A model generated the notes under the pieces. That model ran no database searches. It was not told the DNA's origin and worked only from the letters and a program-made list of their open reading frames with translations. From the NCBI GenBank assembly GCA_021781835.1, contig JAJXWD010000008.1:1-64000 (forward strand): 64,000 bases of DNA, in the 5' to 3' direction. A program made the position numbers and the translations under genes. The DNA is from Pseudomonadota bacterium (lineage in GTDB: Bacteria > Pseudomonadota > Alphaproteobacteria > Acetobacterales > Acetobacteraceae). Of this stretch, positions 45,924-54,535 are shown one piece after another; the first letter of the stretch is position 1, and each line of letters starts with the position of its first letter.

Positions 45924-46670
45924 ATGAGCGGGCGTATTGCGGGACGGATTGACGGGGTATCGGAGTGGGACCGCGACGCGGCACTGACCACGGCCAAGCT
46001 GCTGCTGGAGATCAAGGCGGTGAATTTTCGCCCCGAGGAACCCTATACCCTGACCTCGGGGTGGAAGTCTCCGGTGTATATAGATTGCCGGAAAATCATT
46101 TATTTTCCGCGGGCAAGGGCGAAGATTTGCGATCTCGCGGTCGAGAAGATCTCGCGCCATGTGGGGTATGAGACCATCCAGGCCGTGGCGGGCGGCGAGA
46201 CGGCGGGGATACCGTTTGCCGCCTGGATCGCCGAGCGCATGCATGCGCCCATGGCCTATGTGCGCAAGAAGCCCAAGGGCTTTGGGCGCAACGCGCTGAT
46301 CGAGGGCGATGTGCCCGAGGGCAAGAACACGCTGCTGGTCGAGGATCTGACCACGGATGGCGGCTCGAAAATCCAGTTCGCGCGGGCGCTGCGCGACGCC
46401 GGGGCGGTGTGCAACCATACCTTCGTGGTGTTTTTCTATGGCGTGTTCCCGGGCAGCTTCGAGACGCTGGCCAGCATGGATATCTCGCTGCACCATCTCT
46501 GCACCTGGTGGGATGTGCTCGAGGCCGCCAAGTCTCAGCCTTATTTCTCTGAAGCTGCGCTCTCGGGCGTGCGGAAGTTTTTGGAAAACCCCATGGCCTG
46601 GTCGGCCGCCCATGGCGGCGTGGCCTCGGCGGAAGAGGCGATGGAGTATAAGCTGGGCAAGAAGGCCTGA
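45924..46670 (+). CDS. pyrE: Orotate phosphoribosyltransferase
   Basis: It converts orotate and PRPP to OMP in pyrimidine synthesis. The 248-aa protein has YTLTSGWKSPVYIDCRKII at the N-terminus, AYVRKKPKGFGRNALIEG, and the PRPP-binding motif TLLVEDLTTDGGSKIQFA (VEDLxTxGGS). The frame is open upstream to 45774, but the ATG at 45924 gives the family N-terminus. It diverges from icd, with about 140 bp of shared upstream DNA. Confidence 0.95.
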   Translation: MSGRIAGRIDGVSEWDRDAALTTAKLLLEIKAVNFRPEEPYTLTSGWKSPVYIDCRKIIYFPRARAKICDLAVEKISRHVGYETIQAVAGGETAGIPFAAWIAERMHAPMAYVRKKPKGFGRNALIEGDVPEGKNTLLVEDLTTDGGSKIQFARALRDAGAVCNHTFVVFFYGVFPGSFETLASMDISLHHLCTWWDVLEAAKSQPYFSEAALSGVRKFLENPMAWSAAHGGVASAEEAMEYKLGKKA

Positions 46671-46739
46671 GCATGCCGCGCGGCCCCGCCCCGCACCCCG
46701 GGGCCGCGTGATGAAAACTTTTGTTTCAAGAGGTTGGGC

Positions 46740-48149
46740 TTGGATATCCTTGGCGATTTGACGGGAATTTTGGGCGAAGGCGGCGTGCTGGCCGCGCCCG
46801 AGGACCGGGGCGCCTATGAGCGCGACTGGCGCGGGCTGGTGAATAACCCGGCCATAGCCGTGCTGCTGCCCAAGACCACCGAACAAGTTGCTGAAATTGT
46901 GAAATTATGCGCGCGCCATGGCGTCGCCATCGTGCCCCAGGGCGGCAATACCGGGCTGGTGGCGGGGGCGGTGCCGGTGGCGGGGGGCGGGCAGGTGATC
47001 CTGTCGCTCGCGCGCATGAAGGCGGTGCGCGGGATTGATCTGGCCAATGATGCCATGACCGTGGAGGCGGGCGTGACGCTGAAAGAGGTGCAGACAGAAG
47101 CGCTTGAGGCTGGACGCTTCTTTCCCGTCTCGCTTGGGGCCGAGGGCAGCGCGCAGGTGGGCGGGGTGATTTCGACCAATGCCGGGGGCATGCAGGTGCT
47201 CTCTTACGGCTCCATGCGCGCGCAGGTGCTGGGGCTGGAGGTGGTGCTGGCGGATGGGCGGATCTGGCATGGGCTGAACAGCCTGCGCAAGGACAATACC
47301 GGCTACGACCTCAAGCAGGTTTTCATTGGCGCCGAGGGCACGCTTGGCATCATTACCGCGGCGACGCTCAAGCTTTCCCCGGCCATCAAGGCGCGCGGCA
47401 GCGCGCTGGTCGGGGTGGGCTCGGTGGCGGCGGCGGTGGCGCTGTTTCAGGCCGCGCGCGGCGCGCTCGGCACGGCGCTGACGCTGTGTGAGTTCATGGA
47501 TGCGCCGGCCGCCCAGCTGGGCGCGGCCCACAGCGCCCGCCAAACCCCGCCCTTTGCCGCGCCCGGCTATGTGCTGCTGGAAGTGTCGAGCCTGGATGAG
47601 GCGCAAAACCCCGATGAGATGCTCGAGCGCGTGCTGGGCGGCGCGCTGGAAAGCGGCCTGGCGCTGGAGGCGGTGATTGCCCAGTCTGGCCGGGAGCGCG
47701 AGGAGCTGATTGCGCTGCGTGAAGCCATTTCGGAGGGTGAGCTGGCTGAGGGGGGCGCGGTGAAGCATGACATCACGGTGCCGGCGGGGCGGATGGCGGC
47801 GATGGTTTTGGCGGTCAATGAGTTGATTGCAAAAGATTATCCGGGCTTGCGGCCGAATGTGTTCGGGCATCTGGGAGATGGCAACCTCCACATCAACATC
47901 CGCCCGCCCGTGGGCCAGAAGGCGGCCGGTTTGGCGCCGGTGAAAGAGGCGATCACCCGGGCCATTGAGGGGTTGGCCGTGTCCATGGCGGGCAGTTTCT
48001 CGGCCGAGCATGGCATTGGGCAGCTTCGTCTGGCGGGTATGCTCACCCATAAGGGGGCTGTTGAACTGGATATGATGCGCGCCATAAAATCGGCGCTCGA
48101 CCCCGCCGGGCTGTTCAACCCCGGCAAAACCATACCTGGAGCGCCATGA
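46740..48149 (+). CDS. FAD-binding oxidoreductase (GlcD/D-2-hydroxyglutarate dehydrogenase-like)
   Basis: This is a 469-aa PCMH-type FAD enzyme that oxidises a D-2-hydroxy acid. VPQGGNTGLVAGAVP (about 60-75), LGAEGSAQVGGVISTNAGG and FIGAEGTLGIITAATLKL form the FAD domain. GHLGDGNLHINI and SFSAEHGIGQLRLAGM near the C-terminus are the metal/substrate-binding part of the family. Start codons are TTG: 46740 sits 7 nt after AGAGG, while 46734 is an alternative. The substrate (D-lactate, D-2-hydroxyglutarate, glycolate) cannot be decided. It is coupled to the thioesterase by ATGA. Confidence 0.88.
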   Translation: MDILGDLTGILGEGGVLAAPEDRGAYERDWRGLVNNPAIAVLLPKTTEQVAEIVKLCARHGVAIVPQGGNTGLVAGAVPVAGGGQVILSLARMKAVRGIDLANDAMTVEAGVTLKEVQTEALEAGRFFPVSLGAEGSAQVGGVISTNAGGMQVLSYGSMRAQVLGLEVVLADGRIWHGLNSLRKDNTGYDLKQVFIGAEGTLGIITAATLKLSPAIKARGSALVGVGSVAAAVALFQAARGALGTALTLCEFMDAPAAQLGAAHSARQTPPFAAPGYVLLEVSSLDEAQNPDEMLERVLGGALESGLALEAVIAQSGREREELIALREAISEGELAEGGAVKHDITVPAGRMAAMVLAVNELIAKDYPGLRPNVFGHLGDGNLHINIRPPVGQKAAGLAPVKEAITRAIEGLAVSMAGSFSAEHGIGQLRLAGMLTHKGAVELDMMRAIKSALDPAGLFNPGKTIPGAP

Positions 48150-48571
48150 CCCAACTGCCCGCCCTCGGCGATTTTCCGTGCCAGACCTACGACAAGCTGC
48201 GCTATGGCGACACTGACCGCCAGGGCCATGTCAATAATGCCGTGTTCGCGACGTTTTTGGAGACCGGGCGCGTGGCGCTGCTGGCGGGTTCGGGGCTGGG
48301 GCTGAAACACCCGGATTTCAGCTTTGTGATCGCGCGGCTGGAGCTGGATTATCGCGGCGAGGTGTTTTGGCCGGGCACGGTGGAGATCGGCTCGGGCATC
48401 AAATCCATCGGCAATTCCTCGGCCAGTTTTGTTCAGGCGGTGTATCAGGAGGGGCGCTGCGTGGCGACCGCCGTGACCGTGATTGTGCAGATGGACAATA
48501 AAACCCGCCGCCCGGCGCCGTTTGGCGATGAAATGCGCGGCTTTCTCAGCGGGTTGATGCTGAAAGCCTGA
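48146..48571 (+). CDS. Hotdog-fold acyl-CoA thioesterase (YbgC/4HBT-like)
   Basis: The 141-aa protein carries LRYGDTDRQGHVNNAVFATFLE, the active-site pattern of the 4-hydroxybenzoyl-CoA thioesterase family with the catalytic Asp, followed by DYRGEVFWPGTVEIGSGI. The acyl substrate is unknown. It overlaps the upstream oxidase by 4 nt, and its 3' end overlaps the convergent GNAT gene by 26 nt. Confidence 0.9.
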   Translation: MTQLPALGDFPCQTYDKLRYGDTDRQGHVNNAVFATFLETGRVALLAGSGLGLKHPDFSFVIARLELDYRGEVFWPGTVEIGSGIKSIGNSSASFVQAVYQEGRCVATAVTVIVQMDNKTRRPAPFGDEMRGFLSGLMLKA

Positions 48572-48980
48572 CCATGTGCCGGTGGGCGATGCCCGCCTCG
48601 TCGAACACCGCGCCTTCGGCCCGGTAGCCCAGGCGGGTGTAGAAGGGCAGGGCGTGGAGCTGGGCGTTGAGGGTGAAATCGGTGCCGGGAAAGGCGTTAT
48701 GGGCGGCCTTCATCAGCGTCTCGCCCAGGCCCTGGCCGCGAAAGGGTTTGAGCACCGCCACGCGGCTGAGCTTGATCAGATGCGGCGAGCGGTGGACGGC
48801 GCGCGCGGTGGCGGCGGGGATGTCGTCGATGAGGGCCAGGAAATGCGTGGCGGTTTCGTCGTCATTGTCGCGCTCCAGGCCGACCGGCACGTTTTGCTCC
48901 TCGATGAACACCGACCAGCGTATGGCGAAACAGGCCGCGAAAATCTCGTCGCCGAACGCGCCCTGGTGGATTTCGATCAC
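48546..48980 (-). CDS. GNAT family N-acetyltransferase
   Basis: The 144-aa protein belongs to the ElaA/PhnO-like side of the GNAT superfamily: FAIRWSVFIEEQNVP at the N-terminus, LSRVAVLKPFRGQGLGETLM as the acetyl-CoA loop (R-G-x-G-L-G), and LNAQLHALPFYTRLGYRA. The acetyl acceptor is unknown. It begins with GTG overlapping the stop of the preceding gene (GTGA), so it is translated as the last gene of the bamE-like/PhoX-like/GNAT series. Confidence 0.9.
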   Translation of the reverse strand: MIEIHQGAFGDEIFAACFAIRWSVFIEEQNVPVGLERDNDDETATHFLALIDDIPAATARAVHRSPHLIKLSRVAVLKPFRGQGLGETLMKAAHNAFPGTDFTLNAQLHALPFYTRLGYRAEGAVFDEAGIAHRHMVRLSASTR

Positions 48981-50545
48981 GTGCCGACCAGACCGATCAG
49001 GGTGGATTGCGGCGGCATGCCGGGGGCGAGGGTGGGCCAGCGCGTGGCCGGGAAGTTGAAGCTGGCCGTGGGCGTGGCGCCGGGATGGCGGACCATGGCG
49101 AAGCCGGTATGGGTGTTGGCATCAAACGCCACGCCGCCGGCCGCGGCGCCGATGGGGGCGAGATAGGCGGCCGAGAGCGGGCCGAGGCCGCTATCGCCAA
49201 CCGGCAGGATGAAAAAACCGTCGGCGGTTTGGGCGGTGTTGCCGTGCTGGTCGGTGCCGATCCAGAGATTGCCCGGGCCATCGAGGCTGAGCGTGCGCGG
49301 CTTGCGCAGCCAGGCGGTGCTGCCGGGCGCGTAGGAGGCGCCTTGGGCGCTGGCCGGGTTGCCGGCGAGCAGGAGCAGGCGGCCATCGAAATTCGCAGCC
49401 GTTGGGTCGGATGAGGGGAGGTCGAAGGCGATGATGTGGCCGTTATCGTCGCCCGTGCGGGGGTTGAGGGCGTTGGGCGTGGCGCGGGCCGGGTTGCCGG
49501 CGCAGGCGAGGTAGAGCGTGGCGCCGTCGGGGCTCAGCGCCAAGCCGCCTGGCGCGTCGAACGCGGAGCCGGCGGTGGTGCCGGCGAGCCCGGCGAGGGT
49601 TGGGATATCCGACCCGAGCGCCTGCCAGCTAATGCCGGTATCGGTGATTTTCGCCACGCTGAGCTGGCCCGAATCGAGGGCGCCGCCATTGGTGGCGTTG
49701 GTGGCGGCGACGAAGCGGAACAACCGGCCGGCGGGCGCGTCTTGGGTGAAGAACAGCACCGGGCGGCCATCTGGCGTTTGGGTGGCTATGATGCCCGCGC
49801 GGGCGATGCGGCCGAGCGCGGTGCGCTTGATGGGAATCGAGCCGGGGTCGAAGGGGTTGAACTCGACCACCCAGCCAAAACAGGGGGCCTGGGCGGGGTC
49901 GCCATAGCCGTAGCCGACGGCGGCGAGGCGGGTGAGCCAGACATCGGTGTGGTCTTCGGTCAGCAGCGCGCTGCCCCAGGGCGTGGCCGCGCCGGCCGAG
50001 GGGCCGAGCACGCCTTGCACGCTGGTGCCGATGGCCAAGGCCGCCGGGCCCGAGATCTGGCACAACGTGCCATCGGAAATGCGCCGGGATTGGTAGCCGC
50101 CATCGACGGTTTTCCAACGGCCCTGAAGATATTGCAGGTTGAGGATGGTGACGCCCTGAAGCCGGCCGGCGACTTTGGGGTTGTCCTGGCCGGGGGGAAA
50201 GACCATGCGGGCCGGGGCATCGGGGGTGGCAACCACCAAAATCAGCCGGGGTATGCCATCTTGCGACGGAGGCGGGCTGATGAGGGCGGCGATGACGCCA
50301 TCATAGGGAAATTGCGAATCGGCCTGGCCGCCGGTGAGCGGGGTGGGGGCGAAAGGCGGGGCGCTGGGCAGAACGGCATCGCCCCAGCGGGCGAGCACGA
50401 TGCGCGAGAATTGCGGGGCGGTCCAATCGTCGAGCTTGGGCGCCTGCGGGGGGGAGGCTGGCGGGAGGGGAGCGGTTTGGGCAAAAGCGTTTCCGGCGGC
50501 CAGGCTGGCGAAGGAAAGCCCCGCGCAGAATTGCCGCCGGTGCAT
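48977..50545 (-). CDS. PhoX/DUF839-type protein with Tat signal
   Basis: This is a 522-aa exported protein. The N-terminus MHRRQFCAGLSFASLAAGNAFAQ is a twin-arginine signal (RRQF) ending in a likely AFA cleavage site. The body shows family features: EDHTDVWLTR, YGYGDPAQAPCFGWVVEFNPFDPGS, RTALGRIARAG, DAPAGRLFRFV, GLALSPDGATLYLACAG, and WIGTDQHGN near the end. PhoX enzymes are Ca2+/Fe3+ alkaline phosphatases; this one is at the short end of the family, so phosphatase activity is not certain. It starts 2 nt after a BamE-like lipoprotein gene and overlaps the GNAT gene. Confidence 0.82.
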   Translation of the reverse strand: MHRRQFCAGLSFASLAAGNAFAQTAPLPPASPPQAPKLDDWTAPQFSRIVLARWGDAVLPSAPPFAPTPLTGGQADSQFPYDGVIAALISPPPSQDGIPRLILVVATPDAPARMVFPPGQDNPKVAGRLQGVTILNLQYLQGRWKTVDGGYQSRRISDGTLCQISGPAALAIGTSVQGVLGPSAGAATPWGSALLTEDHTDVWLTRLAAVGYGYGDPAQAPCFGWVVEFNPFDPGSIPIKRTALGRIARAGIIATQTPDGRPVLFFTQDAPAGRLFRFVAATNATNGGALDSGQLSVAKITDTGISWQALGSDIPTLAGLAGTTAGSAFDAPGGLALSPDGATLYLACAGNPARATPNALNPRTGDDNGHIIAFDLPSSDPTAANFDGRLLLLAGNPASAQGASYAPGSTAWLRKPRTLSLDGPGNLWIGTDQHGNTAQTADGFFILPVGDSGLGPLSAAYLAPIGAAAGGVAFDANTHTGFAMVRHPGATPTASFNFPATRWPTLAPGMPPQSTLIGLVGT

Positions 50546-50547
50546 GG

Positions 50548-51075
50548 TTAAAGCCCCGAGCCGCCCATGGGGCTGGTTCCGCCGATTTGCGGGGAGGCGC
50601 CGCCGGCGCCGCTGGAGTCGGACGCCGCGCCGAGCGGGTTGTAGCTGCCGACACCGCCAACCACCATCTGGAGGATGCCAGCCTTGCCGCCGGGCATGGG
50701 GGTTACGTGCTTGTCCATCGCCACTTGAATGGCGTCCTTGGTGCCGTTTTGGGAAACACTCTGGAGCGTGCCGTTGGCCGCGAAGGTGAGCACCACGACA
50801 TGCTGCTTGCTCATGCCCTCGGTCTGGCCGATGCGCATATGGGTGACCTGGCTGGCATAGACCCAATTATTCTGATCGAACTGCTCGACGAAGCTCGGTG
50901 GGCCGAGCAGGGCCTGGGCATCGGCCTGGGTGGAGACGCCGGGGACGAGTTCGTTCAGGTCGTGCTGGGACACCGCCACCCCGCGGTAATGCGGGGCATC
51001 GGAGAAAACGGCGCAGCCCGGCAGGGCGAGCACCAGGCTCAGTAGAATCGGCAAAGGCAGCTTGGGCTGGCGCAC
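50548..51075 (-). CDS. BamE (SmpA/OmlA) family outer-membrane lipoprotein
   Basis: This is a 175-aa lipoprotein with the lipobox LALPGC (Cys21). The BamE-like domain follows: VSQHDLNELVPGVSTQADAQALLGPPSF, then FDQNNWVYASQV, matching the family pattern of G-x-T-x-x-x-V-x-x-x-L-G-x-P and W-x-Y. BamE stabilises the BamABCD machine that inserts outer-membrane proteins. A long Gly/Ser/Ala tail replaces the usual short end. The GTG start has AGGA at good spacing. It diverges from yceD and leads the series with the PhoX-like gene. Confidence 0.9.
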   Translation of the reverse strand: MRQPKLPLPILLSLVLALPGCAVFSDAPHYRGVAVSQHDLNELVPGVSTQADAQALLGPPSFVEQFDQNNWVYASQVTHMRIGQTEGMSKQHVVVLTFAANGTLQSVSQNGTKDAIQVAMDKHVTPMPGGKAGILQMVVGGVGSYNPLGAASDSSGAGGASPQIGGTSPMGGSGL

Positions 51076-51160
51076 GCGTTTGTCCTCACAAAACCAGGGT
51101 CCGGGCGTGGGTCACACGCCAGGGGCTTAACTGTCAATCCACCCGGGCTATATAGCACGT

Positions 51161-51688
51161 ATGGAAGATGAATTCAGCAAGACGGTCCGGGCCGCGCAAA
51201 TCCACGAATCCACGCAACGCCATGTGGTGGAGGCCGATGAGCGCGGCCGCCAAATTTTGGCCGCGCGCTTTGATCTGGTCAAGATCTCGGCGCTCAAGGG
51301 GGTGTTTACCCTGGCCCATGAGCGGGGCGGCGTGATCGGCGCGCGGCTCGACATGACGGCCCGCCTGACCCAGCGCTGCGTGGTGACGCTGGAGCCCTTC
51401 GAGGCCGAGATTTTGGACAAGGCCGAGCTGCGCTTTGTGCCCGCCAGCCACCACGCGCCCCGGGGCGATGAGGAGGAAGAGGATCTGACCCCCGAGACCC
51501 TGGAGGGGCCAGACGAAATACCTTATGAAAACGACCTGCTCGACCTTGGCGCCGCGCTGGCCGAGCAGCTGGCGCTGGCGCTCGACCCCTACCCGCGCGC
51601 GCCGGGCGCCGAGCTGCCGAGCGATGCCCGCGATGACAGCGCCAACCCGTTCGCGGCGCTCAAGGCCCGGCTGCCCAAGGACCAGTGA
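51161..51688 (+). CDS. YceD/DUF177 family protein
   Basis: The 175-aa protein corresponds to the DUF177 family that precedes rpmF in many bacteria; in plants and E. coli it is linked to 23S rRNA accumulation. It shows LDMTARLTQRCVVTLEPFEA in the conserved core and an acidic run (DEEEEDLTPETLEG), then IPYENDLLDLGAALAEQLALALDPYP, the usual C-terminal motif. TATATA at 51149-51154 lies so close to the ATG that transcription may begin at the start codon. rpmF follows after 121 bp. Confidence 0.9.
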   Translation: MEDEFSKTVRAAQIHESTQRHVVEADERGRQILAARFDLVKISALKGVFTLAHERGGVIGARLDMTARLTQRCVVTLEPFEAEILDKAELRFVPASHHAPRGDEEEEDLTPETLEGPDEIPYENDLLDLGAALAEQLALALDPYPRAPGAELPSDARDDSANPFAALKARLPKDQ

Positions 51689-51809
51689 CCCGCCGCAATT
51701 GCGGGCGCTGAATGACTTATATAAATGCAGCCATGACTTGCGGGCGCGGCCCGGCTCTGCTACGCCGCGCCTTCCGAAGGATGTGACCAATTTTTGAGGC
51801 GTAAGAGTT

Positions 51810-52013
51810 ATGGCCGTACCTAAACGTAAAACCACCCCGTCGCGCGCCGGTATGCGCCGCAGCCACCACGCCCTGCGCGCCGAGGCCTATGCCGAATGCG
51901 CCAATTGCGGCGAGCTGAAGCGCCCGCACCATGTGTGCAGCCATTGCGGCCACTATGACAACCGTGAGGTTGTTGGCGCCGGCAAGGAAGCCAAGGGCGT
52001 CGTGCGCGCCTGA
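51810..52013 (+). CDS. rpmF: 50S ribosomal protein L32
   Basis: The 67-aa L32 sequence starts [20 protein letters not shown] and has the zinc-ribbon cysteines CANC and CSHC (positions 30, 33, 43, 46). It lies between yceD and plsX, the conserved order that links ribosome and lipid synthesis. Confidence 0.98.
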   Translation: MAVPKRKTTPSRAGMRRSHHALRAEAYAECANCGELKRPHHVCSHCGHYDNREVVGAGKEAKGVVRA

Positions 52014-52059
52014 GCACAGGGTTCAGGCAGGTGGTTGTGATCAGCGCCCGAGGTAATCA

Positions 52060-53112
52060 ATGAGCCGGAGTGTTGTGCTGGCTGTGGATGCCATGGGCGG
52101 CGATCATGCCCCTCAGGCGATCATCGCCGGGTTGGAAATTGCGGCCGAGCGGCATGCTGGGGCGCAATTTCTTGTCTTTGGCGATGAGGCGACGATCCGG
52201 CCGCTGATCGAGGCGAGCCGGCTGCTGAAAACCCAGGCGACGCTGCGCCACGCCTGCGAGGCGGTTACGGGCGACATGAAGCCCACCGTGGGCCTCAGGC
52301 TGCGCGACTCATCGATGCGCCGGGCGATCGACGCGGTGCTGCATAACGAAGCCGCCGGGGTGATCTCGGCCGGCAATACCGGCGCTTTGCTCGCGCTCTC
52401 CAAGATCGTGCTGAAAACCCTCAAGGGCATCGACCGTCCGGCCATGGCCGCGGTGGCGCCCTCGGCCAAGGGCGATGTGGTGATGCTCGATCTGGGCCTC
52501 AATGTCGCCTGCGACTCGCGCAATCTGGTCGAGTTCGCGCTGATGGGCGATGTGTTCGCGCGCATTGTGCTGGGGCTGAAGGCGCCGAGCATCGGGTTGC
52601 TCAATGTCGGCTCGGAAGAGGGCAAGGGCGATGAAACCCGCCGCGTGGCCGCGGCCGCGCTGCGCGACAGCCCGATCGCCAAACAATTTTACGGATTTGT
52701 CGAGGGGCATGACATTGCCGGCGGGACGGTCGATGTCATCGTCACCGATGGGTTTACCGGCAATGTGGCGCTGAAGACCGGCGAAGGCGCGCTGAAATTT
52801 GTCAGTGAACTTTTGAAGCGCGTGTTCAGCTCGGGCGTGCTGGCCAAGGCCGGCTATCTGCTCGCGCGCACGGCCTTGAAGAGATTGAAAGAGACGCTCG
52901 ACCCCAGGCGCTATAATGGCGCCGTGCTGCTGGGGCTGAACGGCGTGGTGGTGAAGTCTCACGGCGGTACGGATGCGCTGGGCTTCGCCCATGCGGTGGA
53001 CGTGGCGCTCGATATGATCGAGAATGATTTCAACAGCCGCATCGCCGACGGGCTGGCGGCGATGGATCGTGCTCTTCTCTCAGCCGCAGCGGAAGCCGCC
53101 CCGAATGTCTGA
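52060..53112 (+). CDS. plsX: Phosphate acyltransferase PlsX
   Basis: It converts acyl-ACP and phosphate to acyl-phosphate, used by PlsY to start phospholipid synthesis. The 350-aa protein has VVLAVDAMGGDHAPQAIIAG, AGVISAGNTGALLALSKI, NVGSEEGKGDE, DVIVTDGFTGNVALKTGEG and the C-terminal GLNGVVVKSHGGTDALGF. Length is normal. The fabH start overlaps its end by 8 nt. Confidence 0.97.
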   Translation: MSRSVVLAVDAMGGDHAPQAIIAGLEIAAERHAGAQFLVFGDEATIRPLIEASRLLKTQATLRHACEAVTGDMKPTVGLRLRDSSMRRAIDAVLHNEAAGVISAGNTGALLALSKIVLKTLKGIDRPAMAAVAPSAKGDVVMLDLGLNVACDSRNLVEFALMGDVFARIVLGLKAPSIGLLNVGSEEGKGDETRRVAAAALRDSPIAKQFYGFVEGHDIAGGTVDVIVTDGFTGNVALKTGEGALKFVSELLKRVFSSGVLAKAGYLLARTALKRLKETLDPRRYNGAVLLGLNGVVVKSHGGTDALGFAHAVDVALDMIENDFNSRIADGLAAMDRALLSAAAEAAPNV

Positions 53113-54082
53113 TTTGCGCCGCCGGGCCGTGTTTGCGGGTATCGGCACTTATCTGCCCGAGCAGATTGTCACCAATGCCCAGATGGCCGAGCGGGTGGAT
53201 ACCTCGGACGACTGGATTGTGGAACGCACGGGAATCCGCCAGCGCCATTTTGCCGCGCCGCATGAAACCGCCGCCTTCATGGGCGCCGAGGCCGGGCGCA
53301 AGGCGCTGGAAGCCGCCGGGCTGGCGCCCGAAAAGCTGGGGGCCATTATTGTCGGCACCTCGACGCCCGATAACGCGTTTCCCTCGACGGCGGTGCAAAT
53401 TCAGGGCGCGCTGGGCGCCAAGGCGGCCTTTGGCTTTGACCTGGCGGCGGCGTGTTCGGGCTTTATTTACGGCCTGTCGGTGGCGGATGCGATGATCCGG
53501 GCCGGGCAGGTCGAGAGCGTGCTGGTCATCGGTTCCGAGGTTTATTCGCGCATTCTCAATTTCGAGGATCGCGGCACTTGCGTGCTGTTTGGCGATGGCG
53601 CCGGGGCGATGCTGCTGGTTGCCAGAGACGTGCCGGCGGATGGGCCGGGGGTGCTCTCGAGCCATCTCCATGCCGATGGGTCGCTTGGCGAGATTTTATA
53701 TGTAGATGGCGCCGTGGGGCGGCCGGATAAGCCGGGGCATTTGGTGATGAATGGGCGGGAAGTGTTTCGCCATGCCGTCACGCTGCTGGCGGGGGCTGTG
53801 AGCGAGACGCTGGCCGCCAGCGGGCTTGAAGCCACGGATATTGACTGGCTGGTGCCCCACCAAGCCAACCGGCGCATCATCGACGGCGTGGGCAAGAAGC
53901 TGGGCCTGCCCCCTGAGCGCGTGGTGGTGACGGTGGATCTCCACGCCAACACGTCGGCGGCGTCCATCCCGCTGGCCTTTGCCCATGCCTATGAGGCGGG
54001 AAAAATACAGCCCGGCCAACTGGTTTTGCTTGAGGCCTTGGGTGGCGGATTAACATGGGGCGCGGCGCTGCTGCGCCTGTAA
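53105..54082 (+). CDS. fabH: 3-oxoacyl-ACP synthase III
   Basis: KAS III condenses acetyl-CoA with malonyl-ACP to start fatty-acid synthesis. The 325-aa protein has DDWIVERTGIRQRH, FDLAAACSGFIYGL with Cys117, WLVPHQANRRIID with His252, and HANTSAASIPLA with Asn282, the complete catalytic triad. It is translated from an ATG inside the plsX end. ihfA follows after 131 bp. Confidence 0.97.
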   Translation: MSDLRRRAVFAGIGTYLPEQIVTNAQMAERVDTSDDWIVERTGIRQRHFAAPHETAAFMGAEAGRKALEAAGLAPEKLGAIIVGTSTPDNAFPSTAVQIQGALGAKAAFGFDLAAACSGFIYGLSVADAMIRAGQVESVLVIGSEVYSRILNFEDRGTCVLFGDGAGAMLLVARDVPADGPGVLSSHLHADGSLGEILYVDGAVGRPDKPGHLVMNGREVFRHAVTLLAGAVSETLAASGLEATDIDWLVPHQANRRIIDGVGKKLGLPPERVVVTVDLHANTSAASIPLAFAHAYEAGKIQPGQLVLLEALGGGLTWGAALLRL

Positions 54083-54176
54083 GGTGTGGCGCCGGCCGAT
54101 TCGGCGCTAAAAATTCTGTTCAAAATCAATGTTATGTAACGCCGGCTGGGGTTTTTGTAACGGGCCGCGCGAACTA

Positions 54177-54205
54177 TTGTTGATTCTTAATGCGCGCGTG
54201 CTAAT
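54177..54205 (+). promoter_or_regulatory. Possible ihfA promoter giving a nearly leaderless mRNA
   Basis: TTGTTG (54177-54182), a 17-nt spacer and GCTAAT (54200-54205) would start RNA at about 54212, two bases before the ihfA ATG. There is no Shine-Dalgarno before that ATG. The -10 match is modest. Confidence 0.35.
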
Positions 54206-54213
54206 CTTGAAAA

Positions 54214-54519
54214 ATGAACACATTGACCCGTGCGCAGCTGACCGAGGCGATCTATGCGACTGTTGGGTTGTCTCGGCACGAATCGGCAGATCTTCTCGAA
54301 TTGGTTTTGGGCCGGATCGCTTCCGCGTTGGAAGATGGCAAATCGGTGAAAATCAGCGGGTTTGGGACATTCTCGGTGCGCCAGAAAGGGCGCCGGGTGG
54401 GCCGCAACCCCAAAACCGGCGTGGAAGTGCCGATTTTGCCGCGGCGCGTGCTGGTGTTTCGGCCCAGCCAGATGCTCCGGGACGCGGTCAATGCCCCGCC
54501 CCGCGCTCCCGCGGCCTAA
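54214..54519 (+). CDS. ihfA: Integration host factor subunit alpha
   Basis: This is one subunit of the IHF heterodimer, which bends DNA in replication, recombination and transcription. The 101-aa protein begins [20 protein letters not shown] and has the family DNA-binding arm [17 protein letters not shown] with [11 protein letters not shown] before it. IhfA rather than HU is favoured by the position before the MerR-type gene and after fabH, conserved in Proteobacteria. Confidence 0.95.
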   Translation: MNTLTRAQLTEAIYATVGLSRHESADLLELVLGRIASALEDGKSVKISGFGTFSVRQKGRRVGRNPKTGVEVPILPRRVLVFRPSQMLRDAVNAPPRAPAA

Positions 54520-54535
54520 CTGTTCGGAATGATTG

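Noticed and set aside
54088-54112. Terminator after fabH (GCGCCG/CGGCGC)
   Set aside because: The stem is only 6 bp with competing pairings and is followed by A rather than T residues on the coding strand.
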